A stretch of DNA of 64,000 nucleotides from CAZHJK01 sp964533275 (GCA_964533275.1 CAZHJK010000010.1:1-64000); one strand, 5' to 3'. Shown: positions 16,303 through 26,337, counted from the first letter of the stretch. Notes: a model not told the origin generated them from the sequence alone. Made by a program: numbers and translations.

Positions 16303-18235
16303 TATGAGTAATTTCAGCTTGTTTGCCTTCGATTCAGAAAGGGAAAATCTTCTCCATGAACTTCAAAAATTCAAATATGTTCATTTTCTAAATCTAAATG
16401 AGGATGAATCACTTAAGGAAATAGGCTTAAAAAATGTAGAGGTTCCTGAAAGTATAGTTGAAAACGATGAAGAAATATCAAGGGTAAAATACATAATTGA
16501 TATTTTATCTAAGTACGACAAAAGAGAAACAGGCATTAAGGCTATGAAGCAGGGGCTTGATACATATGATTTTAAGGAACTTGAACAAAAGGCTTTAAGT
16601 ATTGATTTTCTTCCAACATATAATCAACTTAGAGATCTTAACACAAAGAAGGAAGCCTTGCTCCAAGAGGTTGCAAGAATAAAGGCAACCATAGATGAGA
16701 TAAAACCTTGGGTAAAGCTGAATTCTCCAATCAAAAATCTTAATTCCTTTGAACAAAGTGAAGTACACATGGGGACTATTCCTAAAAAGCTTAAAGAAAA
16801 ACTAGATATGGAATTATTAGAAACCAAGTACACCTACTTTGAGGTTATTAGTGAAGATAAAGAAAACCTTTATATTTTAACCCTATCCTCTAAGTCGGAA
16901 GCTGAAATGGTTATTGAAATACTCAGAAATAATAGTTTTTCAGATGTAAAATTAAGCATTCAAGGTAACCCGGAAGAAGAAATCTCAGAATTTATAGAAA
17001 AAATTAAATTATTAGAAAAAGAAATAGAGGATTATGAAAAGGAAATGGAAGCCTTAATAGATAATCTACCTGATATGGAAATTGTATACGATTATCTAAT
17101 GAATAAAAAATTAAGAATTGCATCCTCGGAAAATTTCTTAATGACAGAAAAAGTTAATGTTATAAAGGGTTATATTCCGACAGATATGGTAAACCAATTT
17201 ACAGAAGCTGTTAAGGCAGCAGTGAATAATGTTTACTATTTGGAAGTAAAAGAAGCCCAAAAGGATGACCTAAATGCACCTATACTACTTAGAAACTCAA
17301 AGTTTACCGAGAACTTCGAATCCTTAACAGCTATGTATGCACTTCCTAAGTACAATGAAGTAGATCCAACGCCGTTTTTAGCACCATTTTATTTAATATT
17401 CTTTGGAATGATGGGCGCAGATCTAGGCTATGGGTTACTTATGTTAATAGGCACCCTGATGGTATTAAAAAGATTCAATTTATCAGATAACACCAGAAAG
17501 TTTATGAAATTCTTCTATTATTTAAGCTATTCAGTTATGTTTTGGGGAATTTTATATGGCTCTATATTTGGAGGCATTATTCCTATGAAGGGGTTATTTA
17601 ATCCCGCTGAGGATTACAATGCCCTATTGATTATTTCTATAGGATTTGGATTAATCCATATCTTCTATGGACTAGGAATAAAGGCATATGTAAGTATAAG
17701 AGATGGAAAGCCATTAGATGCCTTATATGATGTAGGCTTTTGGTATTTAGCTTTATTAGGAGCCATAGGATTCTTATTACCAATGGTGATTACTATACCA
17801 GCTGCTATAAAGACCCTATCCTTAGTGATAATGATAATAGGCATGGCAGGTATCGTACTATTTGGAGCTAGAGATGCAAAAAGCATTGGCGGAAGAATTG
17901 GTGGAGGGATTTATTCCCTTTACGGGATATCTGGCTATGTTGGAGACTTTGTTTCCTACTCAAGATTGATGGCACTAGGATTAGCAGGTGGATTTATAGC
18001 AAGTGCAGTTAATATGATGGCAGATATGGTAGCGGGAAATGGATTTATAGGAATTATCTTCGCCGTTATTATATTTATAGGGGGTCAAGTATTTAACTTA
18101 GGTTTAACCCTATTATCTGCTTATGTTCATACAATAAGACTTACCTTTGTAGAGTTCTTCGGAAAATTCTATGAGGGTGGAGGAAAAGGCTTTAATTTAT
18201 TTAGAAGCAATGCAAAATATATTAATTTAAAATAG
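16289..18235 (+). CDS. ntpI: V/A-type ATPase subunit I (a-subunit)
   Basis: This is the 648-residue stator membrane subunit that carries the ion half-channels. The N-terminal half (1 to about 360) is soluble with coiled coils (for example residues 225-260, EKIKLLEKEIEDYEKEMEAL). The C-terminal half has about seven membrane helices, including FFGMMGADLGYG near 372 and the Arg-containing GDFVSYSRLMALGLAGGFI region near 550. ATG 16289 overlaps the preceding gene; an alternative is ATG 16304. It belongs to the V-ATPase operon. Confidence 0.95.
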   Translation: MAIVNMSNFSLFAFDSERENLLHELQKFKYVHFLNLNEDESLKEIGLKNVEVPESIVENDEEISRVKYIIDILSKYDKRETGIKAMKQGLDTYDFKELEQKALSIDFLPTYNQLRDLNTKKEALLQEVARIKATIDEIKPWVKLNSPIKNLNSFEQSEVHMGTIPKKLKEKLDMELLETKYTYFEVISEDKENLYILTLSSKSEAEMVIEILRNNSFSDVKLSIQGNPEEEISEFIEKIKLLEKEIEDYEKEMEALIDNLPDMEIVYDYLMNKKLRIASSENFLMTEKVNVIKGYIPTDMVNQFTEAVKAAVNNVYYLEVKEAQKDDLNAPILLRNSKFTENFESLTAMYALPKYNEVDPTPFLAPFYLIFFGMMGADLGYGLLMLIGTLMVLKRFNLSDNTRKFMKFFYYLSYSVMFWGILYGSIFGGIIPMKGLFNPAEDYNALLIISIGFGLIHIFYGLGIKAYVSIRDGKPLDALYDVGFWYLALLGAIGFLLPMVITIPAAIKTLSLVIMIIGMAGIVLFGARDAKSIGGRIGGGIYSLYGISGYVGDFVSYSRLMALGLAGGFIASAVNMMADMVAGNGFIGIIFAVIIFIGGQVFNLGLTLLSAYVHTIRLTFVEFFGKFYEGGGKGFNLFRSNAKYINLK

Positions 18236-18252
18236 GTAAGGAGGAATTTTTA

Positions 18253-18732
18253 ATGACTTTTACAGAGTTTGCAGTACAATATGGAGGAGTATTTTTCGCA
18301 GGACTTGGTATTGCAGTAGCAGTATTTCTTTCAGGGATTGGTTCAGCTAAAGGTATTGGAATAGTAGGGGAAGCGGCATCAGGTCTTATTATCGAGGAAC
18401 CAGAAAAATTTGGTAGATCATTAGTTCTTCAATTATTACCAGGTACTCAAGGTTTATATGGTTTCGTTATTGGTTTGTTAGTTATGGGTAAATTAGATAT
18501 CGGTATGTCTTTAGCAGAAGGACTTTATTTATTAGCAGCTTGTCTTCCAATAGGCTTTGTTGGTTGGAGATCAGCTATTTCTCAAGGTAAAGTTGCCGCA
18601 GCAGGTATTTCTATATTGGCTAAAAATGAAGAGCAGTCAACCAAGGGTATTATCTATTCAGTTATGGTTGAAACCTATGCTCTATTAGCCTTCGTTATTT
18701 CATTAATTCTTACCAATGCAGTAAGTTTCTAG
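18253..18732 (+). CDS. ntpK: V-type ATPase rotor subunit K, Na+ type
   Basis: This 159-residue proteolipid with two fused hairpins (four membrane helices) forms the rotor ring. The Na+ ligands known from Enterococcus hirae NtpK (Leu61, Thr64, Gln65, Gln110, Glu139) line up at +1 as Leu62, Thr65, Gln66 (LLPGTQG), Gln111 (AISQGK) and Glu140 (MVETYALLAF). This is sequence support for Na+ rather than H+ coupling. Only the second hairpin has the carboxylate, as usual for V-type K subunits. ATG 18253 follows AAGGAGGAATTTTTA. Confidence 0.95.
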   Translation: MTFTEFAVQYGGVFFAGLGIAVAVFLSGIGSAKGIGIVGEAASGLIIEEPEKFGRSLVLQLLPGTQGLYGFVIGLLVMGKLDIGMSLAEGLYLLAACLPIGFVGWRSAISQGKVAAAGISILAKNEEQSTKGIIYSVMVETYALLAFVISLILTNAVSF

Positions 18733-18767
18733 AAAGTTTTTAGGATAATAGTTAAGGATGTGAAGCT

Positions 18768-19325
18768 ATGTCAAATTTAGATAATCTTACCCAAAAAATT
18801 CTAGAAGAGGCTAAGTTAAAGGCTGATAAAATCACCAAGGATTCTAAGGCGAAAAGTGATGGAATAATTAATTCTAGGGTTAAGGAAGCAAATGATCAAA
18901 AGTCAAAAATCCTAGAAAGAGCTAATAGTGAAGCAGCTTTAATGAAGGAAAGAGTCATATCTAATGCAGAATTAAGGGTAAGGGATGAAAAGCTAAAAGC
19001 AAAGCAAGAGGTAATAAATAAGGTATTTAAAGAGTCTAAGAAAAGATTATTAAAAATAGATGAAGAAAAGTATATTCAATTTTTACAGAGTAATATAAAG
19101 GATTTAAGCTTAAAGGGAAATGAAGTCCTAGTGGTTCCTGAGAACATGAAGGAAAGGGTAAAGTCATTAAAGCTACCAGTAAAGGTATCTGAGGATGAAA
19201 CCCTGGATTCAGGATTTATACTAAAGGACAATGATACAATACTAAATTTCTCTTTTGACTCCCTTGTGGACTACCTAAGGGAAGAACTTGAAACCGAAAT
19301 AGCTCGAGACCTCTTCAAAGGATAG
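18768..19325 (+). CDS. ntpE: V/A-type ATPase peripheral stalk subunit E
   Basis: This is a 185-residue stalk subunit with a long charged N-terminal helix (1 to about 105) and a small mixed C-terminal domain that binds the A3B3 head. The NLTQKILEEAKLKADKI start and the late region ending in SFDSLVDYLREELETEIARD (about residues 163-182) are typical. ATG 18768 is preceded by GGATGTGAAGCT. It lies 35 bp after subunit K. Confidence 0.9.
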   Translation: MSNLDNLTQKILEEAKLKADKITKDSKAKSDGIINSRVKEANDQKSKILERANSEAALMKERVISNAELRVRDEKLKAKQEVINKVFKESKKRLLKIDEEKYIQFLQSNIKDLSLKGNEVLVVPENMKERVKSLKLPVKVSEDETLDSGFILKDNDTILNFSFDSLVDYLREELETEIARDLFKG

Positions 19326-19335
19326 GAGTGATTTC

Positions 19336-20337
19336 ATGGATAGAATGGATTTTATCCAAGGTGTATCAAGAACCAGAGTCCTTGAAAAAAAGCTCCTTTC
19401 AAGGGCGAAAATAGATAGAATGATAGAAGCAAAGGATATCGATGAGGTATTTAAGGCTCTCAATGAAACAGAATACTCAAATGCAGTTTCTGAAACAAGC
19501 AGGGGAGAAGACTATGAAAATATTCTCTCCAGTGAGTTAAAAAGAGTATATAAAACAATGAGAGAAGTTACTGTGGATCAATCTATCGTGGATTTAATGG
19601 CTTTAAAATATGACTATCATAATCTTAAGGTAATGTTTAAGGAAAAGGAATTAAATAAGGATTTATCAGAGCTCTATAGTCCTATAGAAGTAATAGACTT
19701 TCAAAGACTTAAGGAAGCATTTCTAGAGGGAAATCATAAGGATATGGAGCCAGAATATAGGGAAGCAATCGAGGAAGTTCAAAAGGATTATGAAGTGACT
19801 AAGGATCCACAAAGAATAGATTTGATTTTAGATAGATTCTATTACAAGCATTTATGTAGGATGGCAAAGGATTCCCAGGTAGAACTTTTTATAGAATATG
19901 TTAAGGATATGATTGATTTTATTAATATAAGATCATCCATCAGATTAAAAAAACAAGGTAAGGATATGACATTCTTCGAGGATGTAATAATACCTGATGG
20001 AAACATAGACAGGGATGATATCCTCTTTACCCTAAACGATTCTATAGAAAATATGATGCAGAAATTTAGAAACTCTAGGATCAGTCCCGGATTATTAAAG
20101 GGTTTAGATTCCTATAGGGAGACAAATCGACTATCGGATTTTGAAAAATTTATGGACAATTATCTAATGGAAATAAATAAGCCATCCAAATATGTAAATT
20201 TCGGACCGGAACCCATTTTTTCTTATATCGTCGCGAAGGAAACAGAAATTAAGATATTAAGAATTATAATGGTTTCAAAGCTAAATAATATTTCTCCAGA
20301 TGCCACAAGGGAAAGGGTGCGTGATTTATATGTTTAA
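19336..20337 (+). CDS. ntpC: V/A-type ATPase subunit C (central stalk cap)
   Basis: This is a 333-residue helical protein of the V-ATPase C/d family, which links the rotor ring to the DF axle. The pattern of repeated Tyr- and Leu-rich helices (ALKYDYHNLKVMFKEKEL near 90; RFYYKHLCRMAKDSQ near 168) matches the family. ATG 19336 follows AGGAGTGATTTC, 10 bp after subunit E. Its 3' end overlaps subunit F. Confidence 0.92.
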   Translation: MDRMDFIQGVSRTRVLEKKLLSRAKIDRMIEAKDIDEVFKALNETEYSNAVSETSRGEDYENILSSELKRVYKTMREVTVDQSIVDLMALKYDYHNLKVMFKEKELNKDLSELYSPIEVIDFQRLKEAFLEGNHKDMEPEYREAIEEVQKDYEVTKDPQRIDLILDRFYYKHLCRMAKDSQVELFIEYVKDMIDFINIRSSIRLKKQGKDMTFFEDVIIPDGNIDRDDILFTLNDSIENMMQKFRNSRISPGLLKGLDSYRETNRLSDFEKFMDNYLMEINKPSKYVNFGPEPIFSYIVAKETEIKILRIIMVSKLNNISPDATRERVRDLYV

Positions 20338-20638
20338 GATTGCTGTTGTTGGAGACAAAGATTCAATCCTTGCCTTCAAAGCGCTAGGGGTTGATGTATA
20401 TACTGTATATGGTAGTGAAGAAGCAAGAAAAACTGTGGACACCATCGCCCGAAATAACTATGGTATTATTTTTATAACTGAGCAAACAGCCAGTTTAATA
20501 CCAGATACCATAGAACGATATGATAATGAGATAATCCCTGCGGTAATACTCATACCAAGTAATCAAGGCACCTTAGATATAGGTATGAAGAGGATAAATG
20601 AGAATGTGGAGAAGGCCGTAGGATCAAATATTTTATAG
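20330..20638 (+). CDS. ntpG: V/A-type ATPase subunit F
   Basis: This is a small central-axle subunit of 102 residues with the family start FKIAVVGDKDSILAFKALGV and the late IPAVILIPSNQG strand. I chose ATG 20330, inside the end of subunit C (8-bp overlap), because the sequence downstream starts exactly at the conserved beta strand; an upstream in-frame ATG at 20300 would add ten unrelated residues. Subunit A follows after 16 bp. Confidence 0.92.
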   Translation: MFKIAVVGDKDSILAFKALGVDVYTVYGSEEARKTVDTIARNNYGIIFITEQTASLIPDTIERYDNEIIPAVILIPSNQGTLDIGMKRINENVEKAVGSNIL

Positions 20639-20654
20639 AAGGAGAGGGCTTATC

Positions 20655-22418
20655 TTGAAGGTTGGAAAAATAATAAAGGTATCTGGCCCCTTAGTTGTTG
20701 CGGAGGGGATGGATGAAGCTAACGTATATGACGTAGTTCAGGTTTCTGAAAATAAGCTAATTGGTGAAATTATAGAAATGAGGGGTGACAAGGCCTCCAT
20801 TCAAGTATATGAAGAAACAACAGGAATAGGTCCTGGTGACCCTGTTTATACCACTGGAGAACCTCTTTCAGTAGAATTGGGACCAGGATTAATTGAGGCT
20901 ATGTTTGACGGAATACAAAGACCACTAGAACCCCTAAGAGCATTGGCAGGAGACTTCCTTTCCAAGGGAGTTGAAATACATAGTCTTGATAGGGAAAAGA
21001 AATGGTATTTTACACCCACTGTAAAAGTTGGGGATAAGGTAGAAGAGGGCGATGTTATTGGTACAGTGCAAGAAACTCCCATAGTACTTCATAAGATTAT
21101 GGTACCCTTTGGTGTATCCGGTGAAGTAACAGATATTAAAGAGGGAGAATATACAGTAGTAGATGAGGTTTGTACCTTAGATGGAAATAAGAAGCTACAA
21201 ATGATGCAAAAATGGCCTGTAAGAAAGGGTAGAGGATATAAAAGAAAATTAAATCCTACAGTTCCCCTACTTACCGGACAAAGAGTAGTAGACACATTCT
21301 TCCCTGTATCTAAGGGTGGAACAGCTGCTATCCCAGGTCCCTTTGGATCCGGAAAAACAGTTATTCAGCATCAGCTTGCTAAATGGGCTGACTCAGAAAT
21401 AGTAGTATATGTAGGCTGTGGCGAGCGGGGTAATGAAATGACCGATGTTCTTATGGAATTCCCAGAGATAATAGATCCAATAACCGGGGAGTCCCTAATG
21501 AAAAGAACCGTGCTTATAGCAAATACTTCAAATATGCCTGTTGCCGCCCGTGAGGCATCAATATATACAGGTATAACCCTAGCCGAATATTATAGGGATA
21601 TGGGTTATTCAGTCGCTATTATGGCTGACTCAACATCTAGATGGGCAGAGGCACTAAGAGAAATGTCCGGAAGACTTGAGGAAATGCCTGGTGATGAAGG
21701 ATATCCAGCATACCTAGCTTCCCGTGCTGCTGACTTTTATGAAAGGGCAGGTAAGGTTGTATGCTATGGTGGAGATGATAGAGAAGGTGCTATAACAGTT
21801 ATTGGTGCCGTTTCCCCTCCGGGAGGAGATATATCTGAACCGGTATCCCAAGCAACCCTAAGAATCGTTAAGGTGTTCTGGGGATTGGATTATGCTCTAT
21901 CCTATAGGAGACACTTCCCAGCCATAAACTGGTTAAACTCCTATTCGCTATATCAACCAAGTATAGATAAATGGATGGATGAAAATGTTGACCCAGAATT
22001 CGCATCCAATAGGGCAAAGGCAATGAACCTGCTTCAAGACGAATCAGAATTACAAGAAATTGTAAGACTAGTAGGTAGGGATTCTCTTTCCGAGGAGGAC
22101 CAATTAAAACTAGAGGCTACTAAGTCCATAAGGGAGGATTACCTGCAGCAAAATGCCTTCCATGAGGTAGACACCTTTTGTTCCTTTGCAAAACAAAACC
22201 TAATGCTTAAGCTAGTATTAGAATTCTATGATCAAGGAATAAAAGCATTGAAGAAGGGTGTTTATATCAAGGAAATTGAAAAATTAGCTGTAAGGGATAA
22301 AATTGCCAGAGCTAAATATATTCCAGAGGATAATATAGAAGAAATAGAAAAGATAACAGAAGAATTAATAGCTAATATTGATAACCTAATAAGCAAAGGA
22401 GGTATCCTTGATGCTTAA
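20655..22418 (+). CDS. ntpA: V-type ATPase catalytic subunit A
   Basis: This catalytic subunit has 587 residues. The P-loop GPFGSGKTVIQ lies near residue 229, followed by the GCGERGNEM switch and the ADSTSRWAEALRE segment. The ~90-residue non-homologous region that distinguishes A from F-type beta is present (about 115-200). The start is TTG 20655 after AAGGAGAGGGCTTATC. The 3' end overlaps the subunit B start by 8 bp. Confidence 0.97.
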   Translation: MKVGKIIKVSGPLVVAEGMDEANVYDVVQVSENKLIGEIIEMRGDKASIQVYEETTGIGPGDPVYTTGEPLSVELGPGLIEAMFDGIQRPLEPLRALAGDFLSKGVEIHSLDREKKWYFTPTVKVGDKVEEGDVIGTVQETPIVLHKIMVPFGVSGEVTDIKEGEYTVVDEVCTLDGNKKLQMMQKWPVRKGRGYKRKLNPTVPLLTGQRVVDTFFPVSKGGTAAIPGPFGSGKTVIQHQLAKWADSEIVVYVGCGERGNEMTDVLMEFPEIIDPITGESLMKRTVLIANTSNMPVAAREASIYTGITLAEYYRDMGYSVAIMADSTSRWAEALREMSGRLEEMPGDEGYPAYLASRAADFYERAGKVVCYGGDDREGAITVIGAVSPPGGDISEPVSQATLRIVKVFWGLDYALSYRRHFPAINWLNSYSLYQPSIDKWMDENVDPEFASNRAKAMNLLQDESELQEIVRLVGRDSLSEEDQLKLEATKSIREDYLQQNAFHEVDTFCSFAKQNLMLKLVLEFYDQGIKALKKGVYIKEIEKLAVRDKIARAKYIPEDNIEEIEKITEELIANIDNLISKGGILDA

Positions 22419-23799
22419 AGAATATAAAACAGTAAGTGAAGTAGTAGGTCCTTTGATGGTTGTTGAAGGAGTAGAAGGAGTTAAATACGAAGAGCTAGTT
22501 GAAATAGAGATACAAACAGGAGAGAAAAGACGGGGTAGAGTTTTAGAGGTAAGCGGAGATAAGGCTATGATACAGCTCTTTGAAGGCTCCTCGGGCATAA
22601 ACCTAAAGAAAACCAGCGTAAGATTTTTAGGAAAACCCCTTGAATTAGGAGTTTCTCCCGATATGATTGGAAGAATATTTGATGGTTTAGGTCGTCCTAA
22701 GGATGATGGACCAAAGATTATTCCTGAGAATAAAATAGACATTAATGGTGTACCAATGAACCCAGTATCACGGGACTATCCAGATGAATTTATTCAAACA
22801 GGAATTTCCTGTATTGATGGATTGAATACCTTGGTTAGAGGTCAAAAGCTACCTATCTTCTCAGGATCAGGACTACCCCATAATGATGTTGCAGCTCAGA
22901 TTGCAAGGCAGGCAAATGTAGTAGGTACCGATGAAAAATTTGCCGTTGTATTTGCTGCTATGGGTATTACCTTTGAGGAAGCACAATTCTTTATTGATGA
23001 CTTTACAAGAACAGGTGCTATAGATCGTGCCGTATTATTTATGAACTTAGCTGACGACCCAGCTATTGAAAGAATTGCAACACCACGGATGGCACTTACC
23101 TGTGCAGAATATCTAGCCTTTGAAAAGGATATGCATGTTCTAGTTATCCTAACAGATATGACTAACTATGCAGAGGCCCTTAGGGAAACCTCAGCAGCTA
23201 GAAAGGAAGTACCGGGAAGACGGGGATATCCAGGATATCTTTATACTGACCTTTCAACCATATATGAAAGAGCCGGTAAGATTAAAGGAAGAAAGGGTTC
23301 CATAACCCAAATACCAATCCTTACTATGCCTGAGGATGATATTACCCATCCAATCCCTGACCTTACAGGATATATTACAGAGGGACAGATAATTCTTTCC
23401 AGGGATCTATATAAAAGAGGAATTCAACCTCCTATAAATGTTGTTCCTTCCCTATCAAGACTTAAGGATAAGGGTATAGGAAAGCAAAAAACAAGAGAAG
23501 ACCATGCGGATACTATGAACCAATTGTACGCAGGTTATACATCAGGAATAGAGGCAAGGGAATTGGCGACCATACTTGGGGAAACCGCACTATCCGATGC
23601 GGATAAAGCCTTTGCCAAATTTGCAGAAGCCTTTGATAAAGAGTATGTAAATCAAGGCTATGAAAACAATAGAAATATTAAAGATACCTTAGATTTAGGC
23701 TGGGAGTTATTAAAGATCGTTCCTAGAAGTGAACTTAAGAGAATTAGGGATGAATACCTTGATAAATATCTTCCATTGGATGACGAAGGGGCTGAGTAG
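22411..23799 (+). CDS. ntpB: V-type ATPase non-catalytic subunit B
   Basis: Subunit B alternates with A in the head. It has about 462 residues and lacks a canonical P-loop (the position reads FSGSGLPHNDVAAQI), as expected for B. ALTCAEYLAFEKDMHVLVI and GRRGYPGYLYTDLSTIYERAG are family signatures. I chose ATG 22411, which fits the AAAGGAGG site; TTG 22408 is also in frame. The stop TAG directly abuts the subunit D start. Confidence 0.97.
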   Translation: MLKEYKTVSEVVGPLMVVEGVEGVKYEELVEIEIQTGEKRRGRVLEVSGDKAMIQLFEGSSGINLKKTSVRFLGKPLELGVSPDMIGRIFDGLGRPKDDGPKIIPENKIDINGVPMNPVSRDYPDEFIQTGISCIDGLNTLVRGQKLPIFSGSGLPHNDVAAQIARQANVVGTDEKFAVVFAAMGITFEEAQFFIDDFTRTGAIDRAVLFMNLADDPAIERIATPRMALTCAEYLAFEKDMHVLVILTDMTNYAEALRETSAARKEVPGRRGYPGYLYTDLSTIYERAGKIKGRKGSITQIPILTMPEDDITHPIPDLTGYITEGQIILSRDLYKRGIQPPINVVPSLSRLKDKGIGKQKTREDHADTMNQLYAGYTSGIEARELATILGETALSDADKAFAKFAEAFDKEYVNQGYENNRNIKDTLDLGWELLKIVPRSELKRIRDEYLDKYLPLDDEGAE

Positions 23800-24441
23800 A
23801 TGGCTAAGCTAAATGTGAATCCTACTCGGATGGAGCTCACCACCCTTAAGAGAAGGTTAAAAACCGCTAGCCGTGGTCATAAACTTCTTAAGGATAAGCA
23901 GGATGAGTTAATGAGAAGGTTCATCGAGTTAATAAGAAAAAATAAAGATCTTAGGATGGATGTAGAGCAAGAACTTCAGGGTTCCTTTAAGGATTTTTTA
24001 TTAGCTAGTGCAGCCATGTCCCCAGAAATGCTAGAGGAGGCAGTAGCCTTTCCCAAGGAAAGCATTTCAGTGGATATAAAAAAGAAGAATGTTATGAGTG
24101 TAAATGTACCGGTTATGAATTTTATTCGAAAGCTGGAGGGGGATGAAGGTGCAATATACCCCTATGGTTTTGCTCAAACTTCTTCCGAATTGGATGATGC
24201 CATATCCAAGCTCTATGCTATAATGTCCAAGTTATTGGAATTAGCTGAAGTGGAAAAAGCCTGTCAACTAATGGCAAATGAAATTGAAAAAACAAGAAGA
24301 AGGGTAAACGCACTAGAATATAGAACAATACCTGATCTAGAAGAAACCATAAGATTTATTAGAATGAAGCTAGATGAAAGCGAAAGAAGTACAATTACCC
24401 GACTTATGAAGGTTAAGGAATTAATTAATAAAGAAGCATAA
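23800..24441 (+). CDS. ntpD: V/A-type ATPase central axle subunit D
   Basis: This 213-residue axle subunit is an antiparallel coiled coil formed by its N- and C-terminal helices. NVNPTRMELTTLKRRLKTA at the N-terminus and RRVNALEYRTIPDLEETIRF near 166 are the family hallmarks. ATG 23800 follows the subunit B stop without a gap. A strong terminator closes the operon 24 bp downstream. Confidence 0.96.
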   Translation: MAKLNVNPTRMELTTLKRRLKTASRGHKLLKDKQDELMRRFIELIRKNKDLRMDVEQELQGSFKDFLLASAAMSPEMLEEAVAFPKESISVDIKKKNVMSVNVPVMNFIRKLEGDEGAIYPYGFAQTSSELDDAISKLYAIMSKLLELAEVEKACQLMANEIEKTRRRVNALEYRTIPDLEETIRFIRMKLDESERSTITRLMKVKELINKEA

Positions 24442-24464
24442 TCAGACTGTAAATCAGCCTGACC

Positions 24465-24491
24465 GGGGCGGACCATAAGGTTCGTCCTTTT
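24465..24491 (+). terminator. Terminator of the V-ATPase operon
   Basis: GGGGCGGACC pairs with GGTTCGTCCT (two G-T wobbles at least) around an ATAA loop, followed by TTTT. Confidence 0.8.
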
Positions 24492-24559
24492 CATTAGCCT
24501 TATATAAATATTTATAAATATTTTTAGACATACTATAAAATAGCAAAGGAGGGAAAAGA

Positions 24560-24811
24560 ATGAAAAGGGTTAAGGTAGAGGTATGTGTAGGAACCCATTG
24601 CACTATGATGGGAGCCATGAACATTATTGAGTTAATAGATGATATGAAGAGGGAATATCAAGACCAGGAGATAGAAGTGGAAACAGTAAAATGCTTCCAG
24701 GATTGTAAAGAAGCAAGAGTAGCCCCTGTGGTAGTGATTAATGGAGATAAAATACATAATGCCACCGCTGAAAGAGTAATGGCAAAGATAACGGAAGTGA
24801 TTAAGGGATGA
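24560..24811 (+). CDS. Thioredoxin-like [2Fe-2S] protein (NuoE/HydC C-terminal type)
   Basis: This is an 83-residue thioredoxin-fold ferredoxin. Four Cys bind a 2Fe-2S cluster in the pattern CVGTHC near residues 9-14 and CFQDC near 51-55, as in the C-terminal domain of NuoE and of hydrogenase HydC/HymA. It overlaps the start of the [FeFe] hydrogenase gene by 4 bp (ATGA), so it is probably an electron-transfer partner of that enzyme. ATG 24560 follows AAAGGAGGGAAAAGA. Confidence 0.88.
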   Translation: MKRVKVEVCVGTHCTMMGAMNIIELIDDMKREYQDQEIEVETVKCFQDCKEARVAPVVVINGDKIHNATAERVMAKITEVIKG

Positions 24812-26307
24812 AGGGAATATATACACCAATAACTAAAATTAGGAGGCAGGTATTTGCAGAAGTCGCAAGAATTGCCTTTGAAGAGGATGAAGATTATAGC
24901 AAGTTAGACGAAGCACCCTTTAAGATACTACCGGGAGAGATTGCCCGTTTTAGAGATAGTATATTTAAGGAAAGATCAATAGTAGGGGAGCGTATTCGCT
25001 TAGCAATGGGATTATCCCTAAGGAGAGTTGATGAGCATTCTAGGGTATCCTTAGATGCAGAGAAGGTCAATGTTCCCCATAGAATACACACCCATCCTTT
25101 GGTCAATGTAATAACCTTTGCCTGTGAGGCATGTCCTACAAAATCATTTTATGTAACAGATAATTGCAGAAAATGTTTAGCACATCCCTGTGTAACAGTT
25201 TGTCCTGTAAATGCTGTAAGCCTGCAAAAAGACAGAGCATATATAGATAAAGAGAAATGTGTGAAGTGTGGAAAATGTAAGGAAGTATGCCCCTATAGCG
25301 CAATTGTATCCTTTGAGCGTCCCTGTGCAGTGGCATGTGGAGTTGATGCCATTGAAAGTGACCATTTAGGGCGAGCAAAGATAAATGAAGAAAAGTGTGT
25401 GGCATGTGGAATGTGTATTGTAAATTGTCCCTTTGGAGCAATTGCAGATAAATCTGAGATATTTCAATTGATCAAGGCACTTAAGGGAGGAAAAAAGATC
25501 TATGCAGAGATCGCACCATCCTTTGTGGGACAATTTGGACCCTTAGCTACACCGGGTAAAATCATTTCAGGTCTAAAACGACTGGGGTTTGAGGATGTGG
25601 TTGAAGTAGCCTTAGGAGCAGATGTTGCATCCATACATGAGGCAGAGGTATTTGTGGAAACTGTACCGGAAAAGCAGCCCTTTTTAGGAACCTCCTGCTG
25701 TCCCTCTTGGACAATGACCGTGGAAAAGTTTTTCCCAGAGCTAAGGGAAAATATATCCTCCTCCCACACACCTATGGTAGAAACAGCTAAAACCATTAAG
25801 GAGAAGGATCCTGAAGCAAAGATAGTATTTATTGGTCCTTGCATATCTAAAAAACTAGAAGCCTTAGAAACAGAGGTTACAGATTATATAGATTTTGTCA
25901 TTACCTTTGAAGAACTGATAGGAATGTTTGTGGCAAAGGATATCGATTTGGCTGATATAGAGGAGGATATTAAAATACAGGATGCTTCGGTCTTTGGCAG
26001 AGGATATGCTAATTCCGGAGGGGTAGCAGATGCTATTATTAATAATATTCAAAGACTATATCCAGATAGAAAAATAGACTATGCCCAGGCAGATAGTCTT
26101 ACCGATTGCAGGAAAATGCTAGCAATGGCAAAGGCAGGAAAAAGAGATGGCTATCTTATCGAAGGGATGGCATGCCCAGGAGGCTGTATAGGCGGACCTG
26201 GAACAGTACTTCCAACTGTTAAGGGAGAAAGAAGAGTAAGGGAATTTGCAAAGACATCACCTTACCCAACAGCATTAGATAATCCACATTCTAATGATAG
26301 GATTTAG
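24808..26307 (+). CDS. [FeFe] hydrogenase, monomeric with ferredoxin-like clusters
   Basis: This 499-residue enzyme would take up or evolve H2. It has an N-terminal family-specific region (1-105), then Cys-rich ferredoxin-like domains (about 108-215; motifs CRKCLAHPCVTVCP, CVKCGKCKEVCP, CVACGMCIVNCP), then the H-cluster domain with TSCCPSW (L1), IGPCISKK (L2) and EGMACPGGCIGGPG (L3). L2 reads GPC instead of the MPC of classical group A enzymes, which suggests a group B-like enzyme. That assignment is inference. No HydE/F/G maturases are in the window. The gene overlaps the preceding 2Fe-2S protein gene (ATGA). Confidence 0.93.
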   Translation: MKGIYTPITKIRRQVFAEVARIAFEEDEDYSKLDEAPFKILPGEIARFRDSIFKERSIVGERIRLAMGLSLRRVDEHSRVSLDAEKVNVPHRIHTHPLVNVITFACEACPTKSFYVTDNCRKCLAHPCVTVCPVNAVSLQKDRAYIDKEKCVKCGKCKEVCPYSAIVSFERPCAVACGVDAIESDHLGRAKINEEKCVACGMCIVNCPFGAIADKSEIFQLIKALKGGKKIYAEIAPSFVGQFGPLATPGKIISGLKRLGFEDVVEVALGADVASIHEAEVFVETVPEKQPFLGTSCCPSWTMTVEKFFPELRENISSSHTPMVETAKTIKEKDPEAKIVFIGPCISKKLEALETEVTDYIDFVITFEELIGMFVAKDIDLADIEEDIKIQDASVFGRGYANSGGVADAIINNIQRLYPDRKIDYAQADSLTDCRKMLAMAKAGKRDGYLIEGMACPGGCIGGPGTVLPTVKGERRVREFAKTSPYPTALDNPHSNDRI

Positions 26308-26337
26308 GTTTTACTGATAACCGATAACTGATAACTA
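26308..26337. repeat. Short GATAACY heptad array
   Basis: Three GATAAC units in 7-bp register (26316-26336) directly follow the hydrogenase stop codon. Confidence 0.75.

Noticed and set aside
24808..26307. Subunit of NADH dehydrogenase (NuoG) instead of hydrogenase
   Set aside because: All three H-cluster motifs (TSCCPSW, GPCISKK, EGMACPGGCIGGPG) are present, which NuoG lacks.
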